Shown here piece after piece: positions 34,549 to 45,514 of a stretch of DNA of 64,000 nucleotides; positions within the stretch are counted from its first letter, which is position 1; the number at the start of each line of letters is the position of its first letter. The position numbers and the translations under genes were made by a program. Origin of the DNA: Saccharina japonica (taxonomy: Eukaryota; Sar; Phaeophyceae; Laminariales; Laminariaceae); assembly GCA_008828725.1 (NCBI GenBank), contig MEHQ01002613.1, forward strand, positions 281,988-345,987. Direction: 5' to 3'. The notes below the pieces were generated by a model, which was not told the DNA's origin, searched no databases, and saw only the letters and a list, made by a program, of their open reading frames with translations.

Positions 34549-36330
34549 TTTTTCATGCGTGGGCCCTGCATTTCTGAAGGGTTGTCTGCCGAACCGATAC
34601 GTAGCGGGTCGGTGTAGTGGCGGACGGCGGTGCGTCAGGTGTGTGCTTGTAGGCGCGAGGGACAGACGTTAGGTTTGAGGCGCGGCCTGCACAAAAAACA
34701 GAGCGACCCGCCATATTCGAGAGTGAACCAACACCTCACACGCTCGCCGTGGCGCTGTATATATCAGCAATTTTGACAGCCGTCTTGCAGATTTATCACC
34801 CCGTGACGGTTTCGGCTGGCTGTCGCGTTGAAATATATGTGTGACAGTGATACGATACCGAGTAAATGGAAAATGAAGGTGCTAGCACCAAGCATCATAT
34901 TTTGCGGCCCTCGTCGTGAGCTTAGCTGGTAGCGTGCAGCACGCATATAGTAATCGTTTGCTTGCCGTTCGTACTTAGTATCTGAAGCCCCGTATGATAT
35001 GATACCACAATAGACGCTAATGTACACGATGTTGAGCCAAGGCGCATTCTAAGACCACGCACAAAAATAACACTGTATCACCGGCTGCATTCTCTCTGCT
35101 TGTCGCTATCCGTTCGTATCACTACAGGGTTCGTCCTCCTGGAGCCCCTCCGAACCACCTCCAGACCCAGCGTGAGAGGAAGTTGCCGTAGCTGTTACGC
35201 GTTAAGGGTTGCTCACGGCGTGGATTATGTATCATCACACACACATATATATTATATATATTATTATTTATATATTTATACGAAATATGTATATTCCAGG
35301 GATATATGTATATGCTTAAAACAATAAAAAACCACAGCTGTGAGATCGAACATTTCGTCGAAACTCATCTTTGCTAGCTGAGTGTAATACTTCGATCGCG
35401 CGCACTTACGGGTGTTGGATGTCCCATATACCTGGTGTATANATACACCAGGTATATGGGACATCCAACACCCGTAAGTGCGCGCGATCGAAGTATTACA
35501 CTCAGCTAGCAAAGATGAGTTTCGACGAAATCTTCGATCTCACAGCTGTGGTTTTTTATTGTTTTAAGCATATACATATATCCCTGGAATATACATATTT
35601 CGTATAAATATATAAATAATAATATATATAATATATATGTGTGTGTGATGATACATAATCCACGCCGTGAGCAACCCTTAACGCGTAACAGCTACGGCAA
35701 CTTCCTCTCACGCTGGGTCTGGAGGTGGTTCGGAGGGGCTCCAGGAGGACGAACCCTGTAGTGATACGAACGGATAGCGACAAGCAGAGAGAATGCAGCC
35801 GGTGATACAGTGTTATTTTTGTGCGTGGTCTTAGAATGCGCCTTGGCTCAACATCGTGTACATTAGCGTCTATTGTGGTATCATATCATACGGGGCTTCA
35901 GATACTAAGTACGAACGGCAAGCAAACGATTACTATATGCGTGCTGCACGCTACCAGCTAAGCTCACGACGAGGGCCGCAAAATATTATGCTTGGTGCTA
36001 GCACCTTCATTTTGCATTTACTCGGTATCGCATCACTGTCACACATATATTTCAACGCGACAGCCAGCCGAAACCATCACGGGGTGATAAATCTGCAAGA
36101 CGGCTGTCAAAATTGCTGATATATACAGCGCCACGGCGAGCGTGTGAGGTGTTGGTTCACTCTCGAATATGGCGGGTCGCTCTGTTTTTTGTGCAGGCCG
36201 CGCCTCAAACCTAACGTCTGTCCCTCGCGCCTACAAGCACACACCTGACGCACCGCCGTCCGCCACTACACCGACCCGCTACGTATCGGTTCGGCAGACA
36301 ACCCTTCAGCAATGCAGGGCCCACGCATGA
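34549..36330. repeat. Palindrome of two R2 copies around an undetermined base
   Basis: Copy B (34549-35441) and copy C (35443-36330) are near-perfect inverted copies meeting at N 35442, each ending in ATACACCAGGTATATGGGAC or its complement. A few substitutions and one short indel distinguish the arms. It may be a true head-to-head insertion or a fold-back assembly artefact. Confidence 0.85.
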
Positions 36331-36465
36331 AGCCCTGCCCTACCTGCCTACTCTGTGGGGGGGCTTACTTAAGGTGGAATTCTTTCACGAGGGTGCTGAC
36401 AAAACAAACTTTTTCAACGCACCCTCTGATTATGGACAGGTCATATTTGTGTAACGTAACCATTG

Positions 36466-36939
36466 TCAAGCGCAGGGAACTTCAGATTCTCCCAAAACTC
36501 GAAACGTCACCTTCCCAGTTCCTCCGGCCGTCTGTGGACCAGCGACGCTCGGGTTCGTCCAAGAACGCTTTTTCGAAGTGGAAGTCCCCACTCCCCGAAC
36601 ACCAGCGGCCTTCGAATTGGACGAAATGGCCGTTCCCCAGGTAGAAACCCCTGCATTCCGCACACTAGCGGCCGCCGAGTTTGTCGAATACGACGCTTTG
36701 CCCGGCCTAGGGAGACCAGGCACGCCCGATCCACGTGCACCGCTACTGGCTGCACCCGAAGCACCGCACCCCGACTGAGCCATGCTGTTGGCCGGACCGA
36801 TGGGTGTGGACGCTGGGGAGGACCCAGAGTTCGTCGAGTCTGGCGCCCCCTTGGCCGCTTCTGGTGTTGCGCCAACATCCGGGGAAAGTGCCGATGCTCC
36901 GTCCGGGCGTGTTGGGTCCGTCTTTGCTGTGGAGCCTCC
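36466..36939 (-). CDS. Candidate exon: Ser/Thr/Pro/Ala-rich protein of unknown function, module L copy 1
   Basis: Reading from an acceptor CGACAG at 36940-36945 (reverse complement), the frame stays open to a stop at 36466. It starts GGSTAKTDPTRPDGASALSP, then has GSSPASTPIGPANSM, a Gly/Ser block, RPGKASYSTNSAAASVRNAG, then ISSNSKAAGVRGVG and KKRSWTNPSVAGPQ. I recognise no family. It may be a disordered linker or wall-type low-complexity segment. The opposite strand is also partly open, so the strand is not certain. A second copy lies at 39906-40502 inside the next duplication unit. Confidence 0.35.
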   Translation of the reverse strand, partial: GGSTAKTDPTRPDGASALSPDVGATPEAAKGAPDSTNSGSSPASTPIGPANSMAQSGCGASGAASSGARGSGVPGLPRPGKASYSTNSAAASVRNAGVSTWGTAISSNSKAAGVRGVGTSTSKKRSWTNPSVAGPQTAGGTGKVTFRVLGESEVPCA

Positions 36940-38405
36940 CTGTCGGGCGTAAGAGGAGTGTTTGGCTAGCACATGTCAGGCATGCGGGCTTAGGCTGCTA
37001 CATGAGAGAAAGACGCATACCTACCTGCCGTCGTTGTGTTGGCTCCGCCGAGCGGCGATTTTACACCAAGTACGGCATCAACAGTTTCGCTCAGTTTCTC
37101 GTTCACAGCTCATTGGCGTAGACACGAGAGTTGGACCAATCAGAGAGGACGTCCACCGCTCTACTAGAGGCAACCACGGACAATCGCGGCTATTTACAAG
37201 CGGATGGCTTGGGTGTGTCGGGATGGACTATTTACCAGCGAATTTAAGGTTCGACATGACATTCACGTAGTTGAGACATGTGGTCGTCAGGGGGACATCC
37301 GGGCTACATCCCCGGGTTTCCTAGGTGGATAGGGACCTTACGGTATACCGTAAAATACTATTCAGGTCTTCTACTCGTGCCGGCGAGGGTGATCCTCTCA
37401 CTCGGGTGCTTTACTGATGCTAGCCCTGAGTTGAGCTTGGTCTACCCCGTCATTCCAGATAGACACCAGCCAAGACGGCGGAAGTTGTATAGAAGGCGCT
37501 CTTGAGCCCCCGGCAAGTGCGAGGAAGGAGGGACGGAGACGCCCCGCGTCACCACCTTGCCGTCCAAGGTGCTCTGCTTGACAAGTTCAGTCTGTATACA
37601 CCCCCTAGATAAATAGCACACACGCACACTCCGAGGTGCAATATGAGCTCGTTTTTATAAAATCTTGCGTAGTTTAGACCTTTCGAGGCAAATCCAAACA
37701 CATTCGGGGGTATTAACTTTTCCAATCCCCTGCCAAGTCCATACCGCCGAGCTACTGCTATAGACTAAAACGCCGCACCCCATTCTCAGCTCCGAATTCT
37801 ACCCATACCAGTTTGCTCTGTCCACCAAAAATTGCATGAAACTCCGCCACACGTCATAAACTTGCCTTCTTCGTCTGGATCCCAAGTCTAATCTTTGCCG
37901 CCGTGTCCGCTTGGCGCTTGGCCTCGCGCTTCGAATTTCGAGGCGTCTTTTTCGCCTGACCGGACGCAACGATAATAGAAAACAAAATCGAAACCAGGTG
38001 CTCAGTGTTTTATGCCCGCGACGTATTTCGCAGGCCTGAAGTCTGAACACTTGACCTTGTCTTGTGGGTGAATCAAGGCAAGTGTGTCAAATTCAATCCG
38101 CATGTTGGTGCCACTACACGCCTACGAGCCATTTCTTCCTGCATGCTGCACTTGAAAACTACAGGAAGTATAAAGAGGGCATCGGCTAGATATCCATGAG
38201 GTAGGCTTGCCGAGGGTGCTGGTGCTGGTCTGGCCGGAAAAAAAAACGAATCAAGAATAAAGTCCTCCCCGCTCTCAATATAACCCAATACACGTTTTGC
38301 ACTTAGAGCATCCTGTACCAAGGAGTTAGTTCGCTGCAGTTGGAGATCACGTGAGCAGTAAAACCTTGCCTCGACCGACGCACAAAACAGCAAAGTGCCA
38401 GTACC

Positions 38406-38579
38406 TCAGAGTGAAACATCCTCAACTACACCATCCGAGTTTGAAGTCGATAACCCCACCTTCTTGGGCGCTGCCTTGGAGCCTGGCTTTACAGTCGCCT
38501 TGGTGTCCGGGGTTGAAGCTGGCGATGGCGTGGAGGATGTGACTTTCAAACCAAGTTCTTGCTCTGGTTCCCGCCGGCC
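38406..38579 (-). CDS. Candidate exon: module S, copy 1
   Basis: An acceptor TTTTACAG precedes 57 codons and a TGA. The peptide is GRREPEQELGLKVTSSTPSP, ASTPDTKATVKPGSKAAPKK, VGLSTSNSDGVVEDVSL. It is homologous in layout to the module at 39906-40049 (S-P-A-S-I-P then KVGLSSSNS). An identical-length copy lies at 41975-42148. Function unknown. Confidence 0.35.
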   Translation of the reverse strand, partial: GRREPEQELGLKVTSSTPSPASTPDTKATVKPGSKAAPKKVGLSTSNSDGVVEDVSL

Positions 38580-39614
38580 CTGTAAAATTCGGGCACGCGG
38601 TGGCCACGCCGTACGCATGCACAGGCAAAAAAAACACTCTTGTCAAGGCCACAACACGATAGTGCACAACAAGTACGATGCAATCGCTCTCAAAGCTCTT
38701 CGCAAACAAAACCGCTTTTGGTAACTAACGTGTACGGTACGTCGCGTACATTTCACGGATCAAGGCACTTGGGGGGCGACTTTCCGATAATACGACCGAC
38801 ATCTTGCGCAAGCAACGGTTTCGTTTACCGTGGCACGAGAAATACACATACTTTCATACAACTATATGAGGAGGCGTGTTTTTGTGGCCGGTGGTGGTGT
38901 CGTGTGTCTTTCGTTGCCCGCTTTTGATATGCCAACCTTGCGAGATATGATTCGCGTGGTATGCGCGGGACCTTTCCCTCGCCCTTGATTTGGTATAAGC
39001 ACCTTTTTTATTTTCTAGAAGTGGGCTGTGAGTAAAACCACATCTCTAGCGTGGTGCACCATGTTTTTCTGGGCTCCTCACTTTAAATGATCCATATTAA
39101 TACTAAGTAAAATGGGTTTACGAGGAACATAAAAGTGCTATCATACCCGATGAACAATCCCATGGTTTACAGTTATGCTATGAAAAATGTTGCAACACTG
39201 CAGCAGCGAATTCCGACGATTTTACGTTAAGGGACCCGATTATCCAGAAAACGTTTCAGTCGAAAAGTGCTACGTACACCTATCGTAGCACGCGTCAACA
39301 TATAAACGACACCGCACCAGGAGTGTCACATACACAGAAATCTTGTTACGTTAGAGGTACGTGGTACTAATCGGCCGAAATGTTTCTGACATACGGTGCT
39401 TCTCTCAACGGAGAAACTACCCGGCATCCCGTTATGTTGGCACAAGAAATGTTTCCATTAGCACCGAGGCCATGGGAATTTGCTCGTCGGGCTGAGCCTA
39501 CAACATCTGTTCCGAAAGTCAGCTTTGGGTGGGTATGGAAAACCACCCCTGAGGCGAGGAGGAGCCACATAAAACAAAATAGGTGCTTCCCCTGTCGCGG
39601 CCCGCGTCTACACC

Positions 39615-39865
39615 CTACCTTAACCCATTTAGAACTGAAACAAAACTTACCCCACACTAATTCCAAGTAGTTTGTCCCCAAAAACGGGGGAACCGGCTCT
39701 TCACCCATTTAGAACTGAAACAAAACTTACCCCACACTAATTCCAAGTAGTGTGTCCCCAAAAACGGGGGACCGGTTCTTAACCCATTCAAAACTGAAAC
39801 AAAACCCGACACTAATTCCAAGTAGTTTGTCCCCAAAAACGGGGGACCAGTTCTTGAGGGGTTAA
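39615..39865 (+). repeat. 79-bp minisatellite (TTAGAACTGAAA ... CCCCAAAAACGGGGG)
   Basis: Units read AACCCATTTAGAACTGAAAC, CACTAATTCCAAGTAGTTTG, TCCCCAAAAACGGGGGAACC, GGCTCTT. Further blocks are at 43215-43545 and 44658-44990. Single diverged units occur in HECT introns at about 2290-2350 and 13070-13155, so the family is older than this array. Confidence 0.85.
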
Positions 39866-39905
39866 GGGGTTAAGCGCCAACACAATCGTACAGAGTGCAT
39901 TACGC

Positions 39906-40502
39906 TCAATTGCACCAAACCGAGTTTGAACTCGACAGCCCCACCTTGGTTGAAGTACATCGCGCCTTAGCGCCTGGGATCGAAGCGGGCGATGGAGCAG
40001 GGCACGACGAGACGCGCTTACCGGATGCTTGGCCTGGCACACCCGGCCCCTGCAAGATTCGAACACGCGGTGGACACGCCGTACGCATGCACGGCTGTGG
40101 ACCAGCGACGCTCGGGTTCGTCCAAGAACGCTTTTTCGGAGTGAAAGTCCCCACTCCCCGAACACCAGCGGCCTTCGAATTGGACGAAATGGCCGTTCCC
40201 CAGGTAGAAACCCCTGCATTCCGCACACTAGCGGCCGCCGAGTTTGTCGAATACGACGCTTTGCCCGGCCTAGGGAGACCGGGCACGCCCGATCCACGTG
40301 CACAGCTACTGGCTGCACCCGAAGCACCGCACCCCGACTGAGCCATGCTGTCGGCAGGACCGATGGGTGTCGACGCTGGGGAGGACCCAGAGTTCGTCGA
40401 GCCTGGCGCCCCCTTGGCCGCTTCTGGTGTTGCGCCAACATCCGGGGAAAGTGCCGATGCTCCGTCCGGGCGTGTTGGGTCCGTCTTTGCTGTGGAGCCT
40501 CC
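39906..40502 (-). CDS. Candidate fused exon: modules L and S in one frame
   Basis: Here the second copy of module L runs on in the same frame into a module S (GPGVPGQASGKRVSS, then SPASIPGAKARCT, then KVGLSSSNSVWCN and stop), giving 198 open codons. Between them is CMRTACPPRVRILQ, which includes the conserved acceptor TTGCAG used by the separate S modules. The fusion point (about 40094) is the edge of the 3.56-kb duplication unit, so the fused frame was created by the tandem duplication. Confidence 0.35.
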   Translation of the reverse strand, partial: GGSTAKTDPTRPDGASALSPDVGATPEAAKGAPGSTNSGSSPASTPIGPADSMAQSGCGASGAASSCARGSGVPGLPRPGKASYSTNSAAASVRNAGVSTWGTAISSNSKAAGVRGVGTFTPKKRSWTNPSVAGPQPCMRTACPPRVRILQGPGVPGQASGKRVSSCPAPSPASIPGAKARCTSTKVGLSSSNSVWCN

Positions 40503-41974
40503 CTGTCGGGCGTAAGAGGGGTGTTTGGCTAGCGCATGTCAGGCCTGCGGGCTTTAGGCTGCAACATGAGAGAAAGACGCACACCTACCTGCCGTCGTTG
40601 TGTTGGCTCCACCGAACAGTGATTTTACACCAAGTACGGCATCAACGTTTCGCTCAGTTTTTCGTTCACAGCTCATTGGCGCAGACACGAGAGTTGGACC
40701 AATCAGAGAGGACGTGCACCGCTCTACTAGAGGCAACCACGGACAATCGCGGCTATTTACAAGCGGATGGCTTGGGTGTGTCGGGATGGACTATTTACCA
40801 GCGAATTTAAGGTTCGACATGAACATTCACGTAATTGAGACAACATGTGGTCGTCAGGGGGACATCCGGGCTACATCCCTGGGTTTCCTAGGTGGATAGG
40901 GACCTTACGGTATACCGTAAAATACTATTCAGGTATTTTACTCGTGCCGGCGAGGGTAATCCTCTCACTCGGGTGCTTTACTGATGCTTGACCTGAGTTG
41001 AGCTCGGTCTACCCGGTCATCCCAGATAAACACCAGCCAAGACGGCGGAAGTTGTATATACGGCGCTCTTAAGCCCCCGGTAAGTGCGAGGAAGGAGGGA
41101 CGGAGACGCCCCGCGTCACCACCTTGCCGTCCAAGGTGCTCTGCTTGACAAGTTCAGTCTGGCATACACCCCCTAGATAAATTGCACACACGCACACTCC
41201 GAGGTGCAATATTAACTCGTTTTTATAAAATCTTGCGTAGTTTAGACCTTTCGAGGCAAATCCAAACACATCCGGGGGTATTGACTTTTCCAACCCCCTG
41301 CCAAGTCCATACCGCCGAGCTACTGCTATAGACTAAAACGCCGCACCCCATTCTCAGCTCCGAATTCTACCCATACCAGTTTGCTCTGTCCACCAAAAAT
41401 TGCATGAAACTCCGCCACACGTCATAAACTTGCCTTCTTCGTCTGGATCCCAAGTCTAATCTTTGCCGCCGTGTCCGCTTGGCGCTTGGCCTCGCGCTTC
41501 GAATTTCGAGGCGTCTTTTTCGCCTGACCGGACGCAACGATAATAGAAAACAAAATCGAAACCAGGTGCTCAGTGTTTTATGCCCGCGACGTATTTCGCA
41601 GGCCTGAAGTCTGAACACTTGACCTTGTCTTGCGGGTGAATCAAGGCAAGTGTGTCAAATTCAATCCGCATGTTGGTGCCACTACACGCCTACGAGCCAT
41701 TTCTTCCTGCATACTGCACTTGAAAACTACAGGAAGTATAAAGAGGGCATCGGCTAGATATCCATGAGGTAGGCTTGCCGAGGGTGCTGGTGCTGGTCTG
41801 GCCGGAAAAAAAAACGAATCAAGAATAAAGTCCTCCCCGCTCTCAATATAACCCAATACACGTTTTGCACTTAGAGCATCCTGTACCAAGGAGTTAGTTC
41901 GCTGCAGTTGGAGATCGCGTGAGCAGTAAAAACCTTGCCTCGACCGACGCACAAAACAGCAAAGTGCCAGTACC

Positions 41975-42148
41975 TCAGAGTGAAACATCCTCAACTACAC
42001 CATCCGAGTTTGAAGTCGATAACCCCACCTTCTTGGGCGCTGCCTTGGAGCCTGGCTTTACAGTCGCCTTGGTGTCCGGGGTTGAAGCTGGCGATGGCGT
42101 GGAGGATGTGACTTTCAAACCAAGTTCTTGCTCTGGTTCCCGCCGGCC
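41975..42148 (-). CDS. Candidate exon: module S, second-unit copy of 38406-38579
   Basis: It has the same length and reading as 38406-38579, 3,569 bases downstream, with the acceptor and stop retained. It lies in the second copy of the 3.56-kb duplication. Confidence 0.3.
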   Translation of the reverse strand, partial: GRREPEQELGLKVTSSTPSPASTPDTKATVKPGSKAAPKKVGLSTSNSDGVVEDVSL

Positions 42149-43579
42149 CTGTAAAATTCGGGCACGCGGTGGCCACGCCGTACGCATGCACAGGCAAAAA
42201 AAACACTCTTGTCAAGGCCACAACACGATAGTGCACAACAAGTACGATGCAATCGCTCTCAAAGCTCTTCGCAAACAAAACTGCTTTTGGTAACTAGCGT
42301 GTACGGTACGTCGCGTACATTTCACGGATCAAGGCACTTGGGGGGCGACTTTCCGATAATACGACCGGCATCTTGCGCAAGCAAAGGTTTCGTTTACCGT
42401 GGCACCAGAAATTCACATACTTCCATACAACTATATACGAGGAGGCGTGTTTTTGTGGCCGGTGGTGGTGTCGTGTGTCTTTCGTTGCCCGCTTTTGATA
42501 TACCAACCTTGGCAGGCATGGTCCGCATAGTATGCGCGGGACCTTTCCCTCGCCCTTGCTTTGGTATATGCACCTTTTTTATTTTCTAGAAGTGGGCTGT
42601 TAGTAAAACCACATCTCTAGCGTGGTGCACCATGTTTTTCTGGGCTCCTCACTTGAATAGATCCATACTAATACTAAGTAAAATGGGTTTAGAGGAAAAT
42701 AAAAGTGCTATCATACCCGATGAACAATCCCATGGTGTACAGCAGTTATGCTATGAAAAATGTTGCAACACTACAGCAGCGAAGTCCGACGGTTTTGCGT
42801 CAAGGAACCCGATCATCCAGAAAAAGTTTTCAGTCCAAAAGTGCTACGTACACCTCTATCGTAGCACGCGTCAACGTATATACGACACCGCACCAGGAGT
42901 GTCACATACACAAAAGGGTTCACGTAGCCACACAGAAACATTGTTACGTCAGAGGTACGTGGTACTAGTCGGCCGAAATGTTTCTGACTTACGATGCTTC
43001 TCTCAACTGAAAAACTATCCGGCATCCCTTGATGTTGCACAAGAAATGTTTCCATCAGTACCGAGGCCATGGGAATTTGCTCGTCGGGCTTAGCCTACAT
43101 CATCTGTGCCGAAACTTAGCTTTGGGGGGGTATGGAAAGCCACCCATGAGGCGAGGAGGAGCCACAGAAAACAAAATAGGTGCTTCCCCTGTCGCGGCCC
43201 GCGTCCACACCCTACCTTAACCCATTTAGAACTGAAAAACACTTATCCCACACTAATTCCAAGTAGTTTGTCCCCAAAAACGGGGGAACCGGCTCTTAAC
43301 CCATTCAGAACTGAAAAACACTTATCACACTCTAATTCCAAGTAGTTTGTCCCCAAAAACGGGGGAACCGGCTCTTAACCCATTCAGAACTTATCCCACA
43401 CTAGTTCCAAGTAGTTTGTCCCCAAAAACGCAAAAACGGGGGACCGGCTCTTAACCCATTCAGAACTGAAAAAACTTGTCCCACACTAATTCCAAGTAGT
43501 TTGTCCCCAAATACGTGGGAACAGTTCTTGAGCGGTTAAGGGGTTAAGCGCCAACAGAATCGTACAGAGTGCATTACGC

Positions 43580-43723
43580 TCAATTGCACCAAACCGAGTT
43601 TGAACTCGACAGCCCCACCTTGTTCGGAGTAAACCGCGCCTTGTCGCCTGGGATCGAAGCGGGCGGTGGAGCCGGGCACGACGAGACGCGCTTACCGGAT
43701 GCTTGGCCTGGCACACCCGGCCC
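43580..43723 (-). CDS. Candidate exon: module S (GPGVPGQ type), copy 2
   Basis: Forty-seven codons and stop after a TTGCAG acceptor, related to the S part of 39906-40049, with substitutions (PPPASIPGDKARF). It also has a possible internal donor (GGTAAGC after GCATCC). Function unknown. Confidence 0.3.
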   Translation of the reverse strand, partial: GPGVPGQASGKRVSSCPAPPPASIPGDKARFTPNKVGLSSSNSVWCN

Positions 43724-45022
43724 CTGCAAGATTCGAACACGCGGTGGACACGCCGTACGCATGCACGGTCAGGACAATAAAACCCTTACTCTTTCCTCAA
43801 ACACAGCACGATAGCGCAGGAGTATGATGGTAAGCGCACGCAAAAACCGCCGGCCGTGGTCTGAGAGGGGCTCAGGACCTGCCGGGGGCAATGGCTACGT
43901 AACACCGTCGTTTTAGCGTGTCTTTCGTTGCCCGCTTTTGATATACCAACCTTGGCAGGCATGGTCCGCATAGTATGCGCGGGACCTTTCCCTCGCCCTT
44001 GCTTTGGTATAAGCACCTTTTTTATTTTCTAGAAGTGGGCTGTGAGTAAAACCACATCTCTAGCGTGGTGCACCATGTTTTTCTGGGCTCCTCACTTAAA
44101 TAGATCCATATTAATACTAAGTAAAATGGGTTTAGAGGAAAATAAAAGTGCTATCATACCCGATGAACAATTCCATGGTGTACAGCAGTTATGCTATGAA
44201 AAATGTTGCAACACTACAGCAGCGAAGTCCGACGGTTTTGCGTCAAGGAACCCGATCATCCAGAAAAAAAATTCAGTCCAAAAGTGCTACGTACACCTCT
44301 ATCGTAGCACGCGTCAACGTATATACGACACCGCACCAGGAGTGTCACATACACAAAAGGGTTCACGTAGCCACACAGAAACATTGTTACGTCAGAGGTA
44401 CGTGGTACTAGTCGGCCGAAATGTTTCTGACTTACGATGCTTCTCTCAACTGAAAAACTATCCGGCATCCCTTGATGTTGCACAAGAAATGTTTCCATCA
44501 GTACCGAGGCCATGGGAATTTGCTCGTCGGGCTTAGCCTACATCATCTGTGCCGAAACTTAGCTTTGGGGGGGTATGGAAAGCCACCCATGAGGCGAGGA
44601 GGAGCCACAGAAAACAAAATAGGTGCTTCCCCTGTCGCGGCCCGCGTCCACACCCTACCTTAACCCATTTAGAACTGAAAAACACTTATCCCACACTAAT
44701 TCCAAGTAGTTTGTCCCCAAAAACGGGGGAACCGGCTCTTAACCCATTCAGAACTGAAAAACACTTATCACACACTAATTCCAAGTAGTTTGTCCCCAAA
44801 AACGGGGGAACCGGCTCTTAACCCATTCAGAACTTATCCCACACTAGTTCCAAGTAGTTTGTCCCCAAAAACGCAAAAACGGGGGACCGGCTCTTAACCC
44901 ATTCAGAACTGAAAAAACTTGTCCCACACTAATTCCAAGTAGTTTGTCCCCAAATACGTGGGAACAGTTCTTGAGCGGTTAAGGGGTTAAGCGCCAACAG
45001 AATCGTACAGAGTGCATTACGC

Positions 45023-45166
45023 TCAATTGCACCAAACCGAGTTTGAACTCGACAGCCCCACCTTGTTCGGAGTAAACCGCGCCTTGTCGCCTGGGATCGA
45101 AGCGGGCGGTGGAGCCGGGCACGACGAGACGCGCTTACCGGATGCTTGGCCTGGCACACCCGGCCC
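45023..45166 (-). CDS. Candidate exon: module S (GPGVPGQ type), copy 3
   Basis: It reads the same as 43580-43723, exactly 1,443 bases away, in the last tandem unit. Acceptor and stop are conserved. Confidence 0.3.
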   Translation of the reverse strand, partial: GPGVPGQASGKRVSSCPAPPPASIPGDKARFTPNKVGLSSSNSVWCN

Positions 45167-45514
45167 CTGCAAGATTCGAACACGCGGTGGACACGCCGTA
45201 CGCATGCACGGTCAGGACAATAAAACCCTTACTCTTTCCTCGACCACAGTACGATAGCGCAGGAGTATGATGGTAAGCGCACGCAAAAACCGCCGGCCGT
45301 GGTCTGAGAGGGGCTCAGGACCTGCCGGGGGCAATGGCTACGTAACACCGTCGTTTTAGGCAGTAATAGGCTATGACGGTACGGTAGTGTCCGCACGTGT
45401 TCTTTCGGGAACAAGCAAGCACAAAAGGGGAGGCAGACTACAGGCGAGTGTGCGGGGGGCTGGACCTTCGACGATCCCTTATGATCCCACCGATACATAT
45501 TTAGAACTCTAGTG

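Larger units (their letters stand above)
36531..45360. repeat. Nested direct tandem duplications (about 3.56 kb and 1,443 bp periods)
   Basis: The segment from CTGTGGACCAGCGACGCTCG at 36531 recurs at 40094-40095. The block 38406-38580 recurs at 41975-42148, and 39020-40085 recurs in diverged form at 42590-43760. A further copy of about 42474-43916 follows at 43917-45359, shifted by 1,443 bases with few differences. Sequence not in module L or S is AT-richer and carries the 79-bp minisatellite. The near-identity of the last pair marks the youngest step. Confidence 0.85.

Noticed and set aside
33489-36119. Repeated 75-87 codon frames within R2 copies
   Set aside because: They are identical only because the DNA repeat is copied; no codon bias, motif or splice logic supports coding.
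40040-40075. tRNA-like T-loop sequence (GTTCGAATCTTGCAG) in module S
   Set aside because: No matching stems or A box nearby; the stretch is better explained as the conserved splice acceptor of the module.
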